From contig NZ_AP024714.1 in the NCBI RefSeq assembly GCF_033126985.1, positions 2,248,990 through 2,312,989 on the forward strand: 64,000 nt of DNA. Reading direction: 5' to 3'. This document shows positions 1 to 7,031 of this stretch, piece after piece (position 1 is the first letter of the stretch; every line of letters starts with the position of its first letter). The stretch is from Methylomarinovum caldicuralii. GTDB taxonomy: Bacteria > Pseudomonadota > Gammaproteobacteria > Methylococcales > Methylothermaceae. The position numbers and the translations under genes were made by a program. Below the pieces are notes generated by a model. The model was not told the DNA's origin. It made no database searches and worked only from the letters and a program-made list of their open reading frames with translations.

Positions 1-593
1 AAACGCCGCAGCGCGGTTTCGATCCTGCGGCGCAGGTCCGCATCCAGGGGCTGGGCCGTGACGACGGTCCACTCGCGGGAGCCGGCCTCGGTCAGCAGCC
101 GTTGCAGCTCCGGCGAGGTTTCCAGCCGTTCCAGGAACGTCTCCACCAGGCATGCTTCCAGACGGCGGCCGGCCAGCTCCGCAAAGGCCTTGCGTCCCAG
201 GGCGATGAGCTGCTCCCCCAGCAGACGCTCGAGGTCGCGGGCCAGCTGATGCTGCTCCCGCGCCAGCGCCTCGAGCCACTGGCGCCGCTTTGCCTCCACC
301 TCCAGGCGGGCCTGATCGAGCAGTGCCTGACGCTCGCGTTCGGCTTCCTGCCTGGCCTGCTCCAGCAGCTGCTGGTTCTGCTGCTCCACCTCCTCGAGAC
401 GGCGGCGGTAGGTGGCGATGAGGCGCTCGGCCTGGGCTTTGAGGTGGCGGGCCTCCTGCAACTGGCGTTCGATGTGGGCCTGGCGCGCGGCCATGGCGGT
501 GACGATGGGGCGGTAGAGGAAACGCTTGAGCAGCGCGGCGAGGATGAGAAAGTTGACGATCTGGGCGACGACCGTCAGCCAGTCCACCTGCAT
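1..593 (-). CDS. atpF: N-ATPase F0 subunit b (partial, runs off the left edge)
   Basis: Peripheral-stalk subunit of a sodium-type F0F1 ATPase. Read on the minus strand, it starts with an ATG at 593 (MQVDWLTVVAQIVNF) and has one N-terminal membrane helix (about residues 8-25). A long charged Q/E/R-rich coiled coil follows, as expected for b subunits. The frame stays open to base 1, so the C-terminus lies outside the window. It begins 3 nt after the stop of the c-subunit gene and is the last visible gene of the operon. In known N-ATPase operons atpA and atpG follow. Identity rests on position and architecture; b subunits have little sequence signature. Confidence 0.85.
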   Translation of the reverse strand, partial: MQVDWLTVVAQIVNFLILAALLKRFLYRPIVTAMAARQAHIERQLQEARHLKAQAERLIATYRRRLEEVEQQNQQLLEQARQEAERERQALLDQARLEVEAKRRQWLEALAREQHQLARDLERLLGEQLIALGRKAFAELAGRRLEACLVETFLERLETSPELQRLLTEAGSREWTVVTAQPLDADLRRRIETALRR

Positions 594-595
594 TT

Positions 596-871
596 CTAAG
601 ATCCGGCGGACAGGAAGTGATCCCAGTAGGGATTGGCGAACAGCAGGATCATGCTGATGACGAAGCAGTAGATGGCGGTGGACTCCACCATCGCCAGACC
701 CACGAACAGGGTCCGGGTGATGGTGTTGGCCTCGTCCGGCTGCTGGGCGATGGCGAGCAGGGCCTGGGCCACCGCCCGCCCCTCCCCCAGTGCCGGCCCG
801 ATGGCCCCCAGGCCCATGGTGAGCCCGGCGGTGAAGATGGAAACCATGGCGACCAGCGTTTCGGCGTTCAA
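596..871 (-). CDS. atpE: N-ATPase F0 subunit c, Na+-type proteolipid
   Basis: Ring-forming proteolipid that carries the coupling ion through the membrane; 91 residues, two helices joined by a short polar loop around AIAQQPDEAN. A TTG start at 871 is preferred: it follows an AGGAGGA box and overlaps the atpB stop as TTGA. Helix 2 carries MVESTAIY, that is E63, S64, T65 and Y68, matching the sodium-binding signature of Na+-translocating c subunits. Helix 1 has glutamate E30 where the Ilyobacter-type ring has glutamine, giving two carboxylates per site. Na+ specificity is inferred from these residues. The neighbours atpR and atpQ mark the operon as N-ATPase rather than the standard H+ enzyme. 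Confidence 0.9.
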   Translation of the reverse strand: MNAETLVAMVSIFTAGLTMGLGAIGPALGEGRAVAQALLAIAQQPDEANTITRTLFVGLAMVESTAIYCFVISMILLFANPYWDHFLSAGS

Positions 872-1575
872 GGCGATTCCTCCTGTGTTCGCAGACGGGC
901 CCGGCGTTCCTGCTGCACCCGGCAGCCCGAGGCGATGTAGACCAGGGCCAGAATAGCGAAAATGTAAGCCTGAATGAAGCCGGTCAGCAGTCCCAGAAGC
1001 TGCATCACCACCGGAAAGAAGAATGGCACCAGGGTGATCAGCACCGCCCCGATCACCGCCCCGCTCATGAGGTTGCCATAAAGGCGCACCGCCAGGGCCA
1101 GGGTGCGGGAGAACTCGCCGATGACGTTGAAGGGCAGCATCAGCGGATGGGGCTCCAGGTACTGGCGCAGATAGGCTTTCAGCCCCACCTCGCGAATCCC
1201 GACCCAGGGCACGGCGACGAACACGCACAGGGCCAGGGCGGTGGTGGTGGACAGGGAGGCGGTGGGAGGCAGGTAACCGGGCACCGGCGCCAGCAGATTC
1301 GACAGGGCGATGAACAGAAACAGGGTGCCGACGAACCACAGATAGCGGTCCGGGTCCTGATGGGTCACCTCCCGGATCTGGTTGCGGATCACCTCCACCA
1401 GCGCCTCCAGGAAATTCTGCCAGCGCCCGGGCCGCAGCGTCGGACGGATGCGGCGGGTCGCCAGCCACGACCCCAGCACCAACAGCGCCATCACCCCCCA
1501 GGTGAAGAGAAGGGTGGCACTCAATTTGAAGGGACCGTACTGCCACAAAACAATTTGGTCAGGATTGAACTGCAT
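868..1575 (-). CDS. atpB: N-ATPase F0 subunit a (complete copy)
   Basis: Membrane stator subunit forming the ion half-channels against the c ring; 235 residues with about five to six hydrophobic helices. The essential stator arginine is R164 in LALAVRLYGNLMSG, equivalent to the RLFGN region of other a subunits. Two ATGs lie side by side (1578 and 1575); the inner one has better spacing from GGAGG. Its start overlaps the 3' end of atpR and its stop overlaps the TTG of atpE, so the genes are translationally coupled. The N-terminal 75 codons are repeated at 25574-25797 on the far side of the mobile region, where the gene is truncated. This left copy is the intact one. Confidence 0.92.
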   Translation of the reverse strand: MQFNPDQIVLWQYGPFKLSATLLFTWGVMALLVLGSWLATRRIRPTLRPGRWQNFLEALVEVIRNQIREVTHQDPDRYLWFVGTLFLFIALSNLLAPVPGYLPPTASLSTTTALALCVFVAVPWVGIREVGLKAYLRQYLEPHPLMLPFNVIGEFSRTLALAVRLYGNLMSGAVIGAVLITLVPFFFPVVMQLLGLLTGFIQAYIFAILALVYIASGCRVQQERRARLRTQEESP

Positions 1576-1885
1576 CATGCCTCCGCTGCCGCCGCACCAG
1601 GAAAAACCGCATCGCCACAAACCCCGCCAGGACGGCCGCCAGCCGCCGCCAGTCCCCGGCCATGAGGCCGGCCATCATGCCGACGGTGACGGCAGTGCGC
1701 ACCGCAAAGCTGGCCAGCATCAGCAGTACCGGATGGCCTGCCGCCGGCAGGCGTTTCACCGTCCACCACAGGCCGCCGTAGAAGAACGCGCCCAACCCCA
1801 GCCCGGCGGCGAACAGCAGCGGCCAGCGCCAGACCTCAGTCATCGCGGCGGCTCTCCCGTTTGATCCACTGCCAGGCGTTGTAAC
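1352..1885. repeat. Left copy of 534-bp direct repeat flanking the mobile region
   Basis: This stretch recurs in the same orientation at 25574-26107 with a constant offset of 24,222 and one mismatch that I can see (G at 1871, T at 26093). It spans the first third of atpB, all of atpR and the last 17 codons of atpQ. It ends exactly where the terminal repeat of the first IS66 begins (1886). It is far too long for a transposase target duplication, so it records a rearrangement or an assembly effect. Confidence 0.9.
1559..1843 (-). CDS. atpR: N-ATPase accessory membrane protein AtpR (left, duplicated copy)
   Basis: AtpR is a small integral membrane protein found only in N-ATPase operons, always just upstream of atpB, and thought to assist F0 or c-ring assembly. 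The protein has 94 residues, starts MTEVWRWPLL, has three hydrophobic segments and ends in a basic tail (FFLVRRQRRH). An identical copy lies at 25781-26065. Here the gene has lost its native upstream neighbours: the preceding atpQ is reduced to its last 17 codons (1836-1885) and is followed by an IS66 end. Expression of this distal operon half would need read-through from, or a promoter in, the mobile region. Confidence 0.85.
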   Translation of the reverse strand: MTEVWRWPLLFAAGLGLGAFFYGGLWWTVKRLPAAGHPVLLMLASFAVRTAVTVGMMAGLMAGDWRRLAAVLAGFVAMRFFLVRRQRRHDAVQS

Positions 1886-3395
1886 GTTACCGTTCACGGG
1901 CTTGCCACTGGAAGTGGTTGAGGTTCCGGCAGGGGCAGGCGGAAGGTGACCTCGCCCTCTGCCATGCCCTGGGCGCAGATGGTCCGCAGGGTCTGATAGA
2001 CGCCGATCTTGAGGCGCTTGCAGGTTTCGACCAGCGACAGGATCATGGGGCGGAAGCAGTCACCGCCATGCGACTGGCTGAAGAAACTGGTCTTGCGCCA
2101 GATGACATAGGGGCGTAGGGCACGCTCTGCCGTGTTGTTGGTCATCGGTACCCCGGGATGGTCCAGGAAGGTCCAGAACCTGGGAAAATCGTCCAACAAC
2201 TTGCGGCAGCTGCGACCGGTTTTGTTGTCGCCATGTCTTTGGGCGGCCTGTTCCAGTTCGCGCCGGAAGAGGGCTTTGAGGCGTTCCAATCGCCTTCGGT
2301 AGCGGTCGGATGGGTAATGGCTCTGTTGCCAGAGCTTGCCGCAGTGAACCGTCAGGCGGGCGGCCCGGAGCAGGCGTTCGCCATCTTCGCCGGCCTGTCC
2401 CTTGCGCCCGGCGATCCGTTCCAGGTTGCGGATGAGATGCGCCCAGCAGTATTGGTGTGAGTCCTGGGGATGGTCGTTGTAGGCCCCGTGGCGGTCGGTC
2501 ACCAGGATTCCCTGGAAATCCCCCAACAGCTCACCGGCCGCACCCTTGCCGCGGGAATAATGGGTCAGGAAATACGCCATCTGATCGGTCGTCAGCGCCC
2601 ACAGCCAATAGATGCTGCGGCCCCGGTAGTGGCGGGTCTCGTCGGCATGGGCGATCAGCGCTTTTCTGACCGCCTCGCCAATCTGGTTGTAGACCGGACC
2701 CAGCCACGCCTGCAGCGGGATCTGGCTCTGGCTGATCGCCCCCAGGCTGAATTTCAGACCCCATTGTTCTTCCAGCAGCGCTTCGACTTCCCGCAGCGAC
2801 AGGTGATAGCGCCCCGTCATCAAGCCAATCCACGCCACCAGCCCAGGTCCCATCTGGCCGCGGGGCACCTCATCCGGTAGCCGCCCCTGGTGCTTCTGAC
2901 CACACCACCCACAGCGGCCTTCATACACCCGGTGTTCGACCACCCGGTAACGAATCTCGGGCAGGTCGAACACCTGATGGGGACGGAATCCCCGCACCGC
3001 CACCGACCCACCGCACTCGCAGCGGCCATGGGGAAAGTAATGCCGGACCTCGTCCACTGCTTCTGCCGGAACCAGAGCCCGCTCGTGCCCGGGATGTCCC
3101 ACCTGCGCCCCTTTCTTGCGTCCCGTCGGTCGCTTGCCCTTGCGCTCGGCGCGCTTCTTCGGGCTGTCCTGGGAAGGTGGTTGGGAGGAATTGTCGGACC
3201 CCAAGGCCAACTGTTCCTCCAGTTCTTCCACTCGCGCCTGGATCTGCTGAAATTCTCCCAGCGCCCGCCAAAGCGCTGCGATCACCCGGTGGCATTCCTC
3301 CACCGTCCCGGGCAAGGGAGGTGGGCGGCTCAGGTCCAGATCAAGTCTTTCCATGGCCCGCATTCTCCTGAATCTTCAGGCACTTGGCAAGACCG
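1886..3395 (-). mobile_element. IS66-family element, copy 1 (5' terminal repeat split by a group II intron)
   Basis: The outer end at 1886 reads GTTACCGTTCACGGGCTTGC, the 3'-side terminal inverted repeat. The other terminal repeat is interrupted after base 3395: its inner part remains, and its outermost 11 bp (TGAACGGTAAC) reappear at 6848-6858 beyond the intron. Without insertions the element would be about 1,521 bp. It carries a single transposase gene and no tnpA or tnpB helper genes, as in the ISBst12-like group of IS66. The flanks (GTTGTAAC on the left, TAGCCAAT on the right) are not a target duplication. Confidence 0.88.
1894..3354 (-). CDS. IS66-family transposase (copy 1, intact)
   Basis: DDE transposase of 486 residues. 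The N-terminal region (about 30-75) is a leucine-rich helix followed by SDNSSQPPSQDSPKK, typical of IS66. A cysteine pair region (CECGG then CGWCGQKH) is the IS66 zinc-finger block. The catalytic core shows HADETRHY, VTDRHGAYND and NNTAERALRPYV, the D, D and E motifs. The start at 3354 (MERLDLDL) is shared with copy 3; an upstream in-frame ATG at 3363 is possible. The stop codon lies inside the terminal repeat itself, so the protein ends PVASP. Copies 2 and 3, where an intron follows, end PVASPAG. Confidence 0.9.
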   Translation of the reverse strand: MERLDLDLSRPPPLPGTVEECHRVIAALWRALGEFQQIQARVEELEEQLALGSDNSSQPPSQDSPKKRAERKGKRPTGRKKGAQVGHPGHERALVPAEAVDEVRHYFPHGRCECGGSVAVRGFRPHQVFDLPEIRYRVVEHRVYEGRCGWCGQKHQGRLPDEVPRGQMGPGLVAWIGLMTGRYHLSLREVEALLEEQWGLKFSLGAISQSQIPLQAWLGPVYNQIGEAVRKALIAHADETRHYRGRSIYWLWALTTDQMAYFLTHYSRGKGAAGELLGDFQGILVTDRHGAYNDHPQDSHQYCWAHLIRNLERIAGRKGQAGEDGERLLRAARLTVHCGKLWQQSHYPSDRYRRRLERLKALFRRELEQAAQRHGDNKTGRSCRKLLDDFPRFWTFLDHPGVPMTNNTAERALRPYVIWRKTSFFSQSHGGDCFRPMILSLVETCKRLKIGVYQTLRTICAQGMAEGEVTFRLPLPEPQPLPVASP

Positions 3396-3475
3396 GCCGG
3401 GTGACCGCGGGCGATTGCTCACCCGCGGTTCCCACAGATCCGGACGTGCCCGATTAAGGCATCCGGCTCCTCGGA

Positions 3476-4789
3476 CTATGGCGTCGCTACGCAACGGGCA
3501 ATTCCGTGAACCACGCGCGGTGGGGGGAGTGGGTATCGTTTGTACAGCCGCCCAAAATGGTCCCAGTTCATCCGTTCCCGGTTGCGGCGGGACAACCATT
3601 TGTACCAGCGCCGTCTGACCTCGTACAGGAAGCGGGCCAGCGATTGGCTGTTGCCGACGATCCCATAGTAGGCATAATGCCCCTTGAGTTTGCGGCTCAG
3701 GGCCGCTTGTTGGTCTGCAACCGGCCAGTGGCGGTGCATCCGGCACCAGTGGTTGATCGCCTGCAGGGAGCGGCTGAGCCGGGCTTGGGCGGTCTTGCGT
3801 TTGACGACCCAACGCCCTTTCCCTGAGCGTCCCCAGTAGTGGGTGAATCCCGGGTATTGGAAGCTCTGGCCTTTCCGTCCGGGTTTTCTGAAGTCGAGCA
3901 GGCGGGTTTTGTCCGGGTGCAGGCGCAGGCCGTATTTGGCCAGGCGCTTGCCCGGAACGGCCAATACCCGCCGGGCGTCTTCTTCCCGTTCGAACACCAG
4001 GACCGCATCGTCGGCGAACCGGACTTCGAAGGCGCTGCCTTGCAGTCGCGGTTTGACCGTCTGCTCGAACCACAGGTCGAGCACGTGATGCAGGTAGAGG
4101 TTGGCCAGCAGTGGGGAGATCACCCCACCTTGCGGTGTCCCTTGTTCGGGGTAGTGAAGCTGTCCGCCTTCCATGACGCCGGCATTCAGCCATTTACCGA
4201 TCACGCGGCAGATCACGCCGTCGCGCACCCTCTGCCCCAGAAAGTTCCGCAGCCGGTCCCGGTCCACGTCGTCGAAGAAGTTTTGGATGTCCAGGTCGAT
4301 GACCCAGCCACCGCCCATGGCCATCAGCCCGCCCCATAGCCTCTCCAGGGCCTGGTGGGCACTGCGTCCGGGCCGGAACCCGTAGGCGCAGTCGAGAAAG
4401 TCCTGCTCGAAGATGGGTTCCAGCGCCATCAGCACCGCCCGTTGCAGCACCTTGTCTTCCAGCGTGGGAATGCCGATCGGGCGGGTCTTTCCCGTTCCCG
4501 GCTTGGGCAGGTGGACGCGCCGTACCGCAGGCGCCCGATACCGGCCGGTCTTGAACCGTTCCAGCAGGCGCGTCAGGTTCTCCTCTAAGGCGGCTGCGTA
4601 TTGGGATGCAGTCACGCCGTCCACCCCGGCGGCCCCGTCCTTGCGGGTGCGCCGCCAGGCTTCTTCCAGCCACACCACGTCGATGTGGTGGGCAATCGTG
4701 GTCAGTTCCAGCTTCGGTTCGATCCGGGCCAGTTCCACTAGCTTCCGTTGTCGTGTTGAGATGTTCTCCTGGCTCGATGTCCCGGCCAT
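3476..4789 (-). CDS. ltrA: Group II intron reverse transcriptase/maturase (copy 1)
   Basis: Intron-encoded protein of 437 residues, starting [10 protein letters not shown] behind GGAGG with 5-nt spacing; an ATG 21 nt upstream is less well placed. RT blocks in order: [59 protein letters not shown] and the active-site FADD (about 258-261). A basic maturase/thumb region follows. There is no HNH endonuclease domain after it, so target priming would have to use another route. The usually conserved LGF of RT block 7 reads YPGF here (proline at codon 3851-3853), a change that may reduce activity. It is an intron RT, not a retron or DGR RT: the context is a group II ribozyme. Confidence 0.88.
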   Translation of the reverse strand: MAGTSSQENISTRQRKLVELARIEPKLELTTIAHHIDVVWLEEAWRRTRKDGAAGVDGVTASQYAAALEENLTRLLERFKTGRYRAPAVRRVHLPKPGTGKTRPIGIPTLEDKVLQRAVLMALEPIFEQDFLDCAYGFRPGRSAHQALERLWGGLMAMGGGWVIDLDIQNFFDDVDRDRLRNFLGQRVRDGVICRVIGKWLNAGVMEGGQLHYPEQGTPQGGVISPLLANLYLHHVLDLWFEQTVKPRLQGSAFEVRFADDAVLVFEREEDARRVLAVPGKRLAKYGLRLHPDKTRLLDFRKPGRKGQSFQYPGFTHYWGRSGKGRWVVKRKTAQARLSRSLQAINHWCRMHRHWPVADQQAALSRKLKGHYAYYGIVGNSQSLARFLYEVRRRWYKWLSRRNRERMNWDHFGRLYKRYPLPPPRVVHGIARCVATP

Positions 4790-5200
4790 CTGTCCCTCCG
4801 AAAGCCCCATCGTCCGACCTGCCGCTTCCCTCCATCGGGTCCCTTGGGGCAGGTTCCCCGACTTCCCAGGTACTATCGGCAGGCTCCGATTGCTCGATCA
4901 CCTTCCCAGCGCGCTTCGTCGCCTTCGCGCGCCGGTACCCTGCTTCGTGTCCCGTTCGCTCCCATCGGCCGGACACCGCTCCGATGGGCCTGGGCCTTTT
5001 CTCACACGGCGCCCGCACCGCTCTTCCCGCAGGGAGTGTTCGAGCCCTCCCAGGTTCCTGGGCGACCCTTGCCCTGCATGCCCCGCTCTTCGACCCCGGC
5101 GGAGGGATGATGCCAGGCCAGTACAGCACCACCCCTGTTGCCTTCCGTCCGTTCAACAACGTCGGCTCCGCATTCCGTACTTTCGAGGCTCCATCACGCG

Positions 5201-5209
5201 GCCTACAGG
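5201..5209. repeat. Left 9-bp target-site duplication of IS4 copy 1
   Basis: GCCTACAGG here is repeated at 6666-6674 immediately outside the other IS4 end. A 9-bp duplication is what IS50-like IS4-family elements make. It shows that this IS4 jumped into an already resident group II intron. Confidence 0.9.
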
Positions 5210-6665
5210 CACCCTATTACCCGTATCTTCCCCCTTCTCATAGGAATCAATGTCTTATCCGTTTTCTCTGAGGGAACTTGATCTCGGCCGCCCGGATGGC
5301 GGTCACGGCCTCCACGTAGGCGCTCAGTTTGGTCATGCCCTGCCACAGGGCTTTGGGACCGGGCGGGGGATCGTTCTTGCGCCCCAGCCAGCCGCCAAAG
5401 CCGGCCACGATGCGGACGATGGTGCCCAAATCCGGCGGCGTCGCGGGCGGCGGGGTGCGATGGTGGATGGCCCAGGCGGTCTGCCATTCTTCGACAGAGA
5501 ACACCACTTCACAGCACCACTCGGGATGTTCCCGCCCGAGCGTCATCAGCATCAGGATGCGCCAGGCGACGATCAGATACAGCACCAGGGCCCGTTCCAG
5601 GCGTTCCCGGGTGCGAAGTTGCAGGGCTTCGATGCGGCAGCCGCTTTTGAGGATGCGGAAGTAGACCTCGATCCACCACCGTTTGCGGTACCATTCGATG
5701 CGCGCTCTGGCCTGTTCCAGGGTGGTGATTTCTTCGTTGGTGATCAGGCACCATTCGACCGCTTCCTGGCCTTCGGGGGGCGCCTCTTCCCGGGCCAGGA
5801 TGACGGTGACTTGGGGACCCGGGCCGCTTCGGGTCTTCAGTTCGACCCGGGCGAGCCGGATTGTTTGTGTGACCTGCCGGGCCGGGCGGTTGCCGCCGGC
5901 CGGCAGGTCAAAGGCGATCGTCCCCAACACCGGCTGGGCTTCGACCGCGGCCCGCAGTTTGCCATCGAGGGGGTCATTGAGCTTACGGTCGTGCTGCACC
6001 CGGATCAGGTAATCGGCGGCAAAGCCCAGCTGTTCGGCCCGGTCGATCAGGGCCCGAAGGTCACCTTCGCGGTCGGCGACATACACCAGCCGGGTCTCGG
6101 GCGCCAGGGCGGCCATCTCGGCCACCCGCTCATAACCTTCCACCCAACGCAGGCTTTCGGCCAGGTCCGGTTCCCCCTTGGGCAAACGCGCCCAGTGCCA
6201 GCAGTCGGTCACCCCCAGGGCCACGCCCGCCTCACTGATCACCAGCGTCGGATGCAGGTACAACCCCTGACGCTGCTCGTAATTCAGCCGTCCCAACCCC
6301 GCCATCGACGGCCGCCCGGAATAATCCAGCTCGGTGGTGTCCTGCAGGCACAGCACCCGCGACTGCTGCCGGATCCGTTCCAGGGTCGGCACACTGTGGG
6401 CCCGCAACACCTCCCGAAAATCCAGCCTGGCATTGTCCAGCAGCCGGTAGGCCGCCTTGGTCTCCGCCCAGCCACCCCCGCAAACGTTGGGAACGCTCGC
6501 CATCGGATCGTTTGCCATCGCTTCTATCACCCGGCACAGCCGCCGGTTCAGGCGGGCATCGCCCAGCGCCAGGGAAAAAATTCTTGTTCAGCCCAGCTCA
6601 TGTCAACGCCTATCCAAAGAAATCAATATCTTACTACAGGGGCGAGAGATGTGGGTAATAGGGTG
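5210..6665 (-). mobile_element. IS4-family (IS50-like) insertion sequence, copy 1, inserted in group II intron
   Basis: A 1,456-bp element. The ends are inverted repeats: CACCCTATTACCCGTATC at 5210, and its reverse-complement relative ending GGGTAATAGGGTG at 6665. A perfect 9-bp duplication flanks it (5201-5209, 6666-6674). One transposase gene occupies it. It splits intron copy 1 in the 5' ribozyme region. The insertion is the most recent event visible in this composite because its target duplication is still perfect. Confidence 0.92.
5247..6601 (-). CDS. IS4-family transposase, likely read through a -1 frameshift
   Basis: The main frame (from 6530 downwards) has the IS4 core: LQDTTELDYSG (first Asp), VADREGDLRALI (second Asp), and YRKRWWIEVYFRILK, which fits the Y-x2-R-x3-E-x6-K signature. 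The natural N-terminus (MSWAEQEFF, from an ATG at 6601) lies in another frame. Joining the two at the run of six T on the coding strand (6575-6580) by a -1 shift gives MSWAEQEFFSLALGDARLNR, which resembles IS50 transposase N-termini. Without the shift, the first start is the GTG at 6530 and about 24 residues are lost. The other copy has the same T run, so the shift is not a private error. Whether it is recoding or an inherited defect is open. Confidence 0.75.
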
Positions 6666-6873
6666 GCCTACAGGCCCCCTGTGTACGCTTCGCAGTCGGG
6701 ATCGCTCCTCGACCACGCAACACTCGGTTCCGGCTGGTGGCCAGCCTTGGCCGGACAGGACTTGCACCTGTCAGGTCGCTCTGAAGGTTTCAGCGATGTC
6801 TTTCCTTCTACATAACTTCCTCCTTCTCCAGGCTTGGCCTGGCGCAATGAACGGTAACTAGCCAATCACACTC

Positions 6874-6918
6874 TGACTGTGTGATATGACACAGTGATTG
6901 AGGCATATCACACAGTCA
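6874..6918. promoter_or_regulatory. 15-bp inverted repeat upstream of the TonB receptor gene
   Basis: TGACTGTGTGATATG (6874-6888) and CATATCACACAGTCA (6904-6918) are perfect reverse complements separated by 15 nt. They lie 113 bp before the receptor ATG at 7032, in an AT-rich gap just outside the IS66/intron composite. The size and symmetry suit a dimeric repressor or activator site. A TATATATGAT stretch at about 6991-7000 could supply a -10 element downstream. The ligand and regulator are unknown; copper control is only a guess from the gene it precedes. Confidence 0.55.
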
Positions 6919-7031
6919 AGAGGGCGATTTCAAATTCATTGGTTTCATGGTTCTTTCACTTCAAAGAGTTACTGTTATGGAACAGTATTCGCCTATATAT
7001 GATAGATGCTCTCAATTTTAAGGGAAATGCA

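Larger units (their letters stand above)
3396..6847 (-). mobile_element. Group II intron, copy 1 (split by an IS4 element)
   Basis: Minus-strand copy of a 1,987-bp group II intron. Its 5' end (TTGCGCC) is at 6847 and its 3' end at 3396, abutting the IS66 5' terminal repeat. Removing the IS4 element and one target duplication (5210-6674) leaves 1,987 bp, the same length as copies 2 and 4. It has the same domain V and VI sequence near 3436-3469 and the same TGAACGG stretch near 5157 as the other copies. It encodes a reverse transcriptase/maturase. The 5' leader of the intron is separated from the rest by the IS4, so it cannot splice as it stands. Confidence 0.85.

Noticed and set aside
1352-1885. 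Target-site duplication of a giant transposon
   Set aside because: 534 bp is far outside the range of transposase-made duplications (IS66 makes about 8 bp), so it is reported as a rearrangement repeat instead.
3476-4789. Reverse transcriptase of a retron, DGR or defence system
   Set aside because: Domain V and VI hairpins, the exact 1,987-bp repeat unit and the EBS-type match identify a group II intron; no msr/msd, template repeat or effector gene is present.
6894-7031. N-terminal extension of the TonB receptor from an upstream ATG
   Set aside because: The added 46 residues have no signal-peptide logic and overlap the inverted repeat; the ATG at 7032 starts a clear signal peptide.
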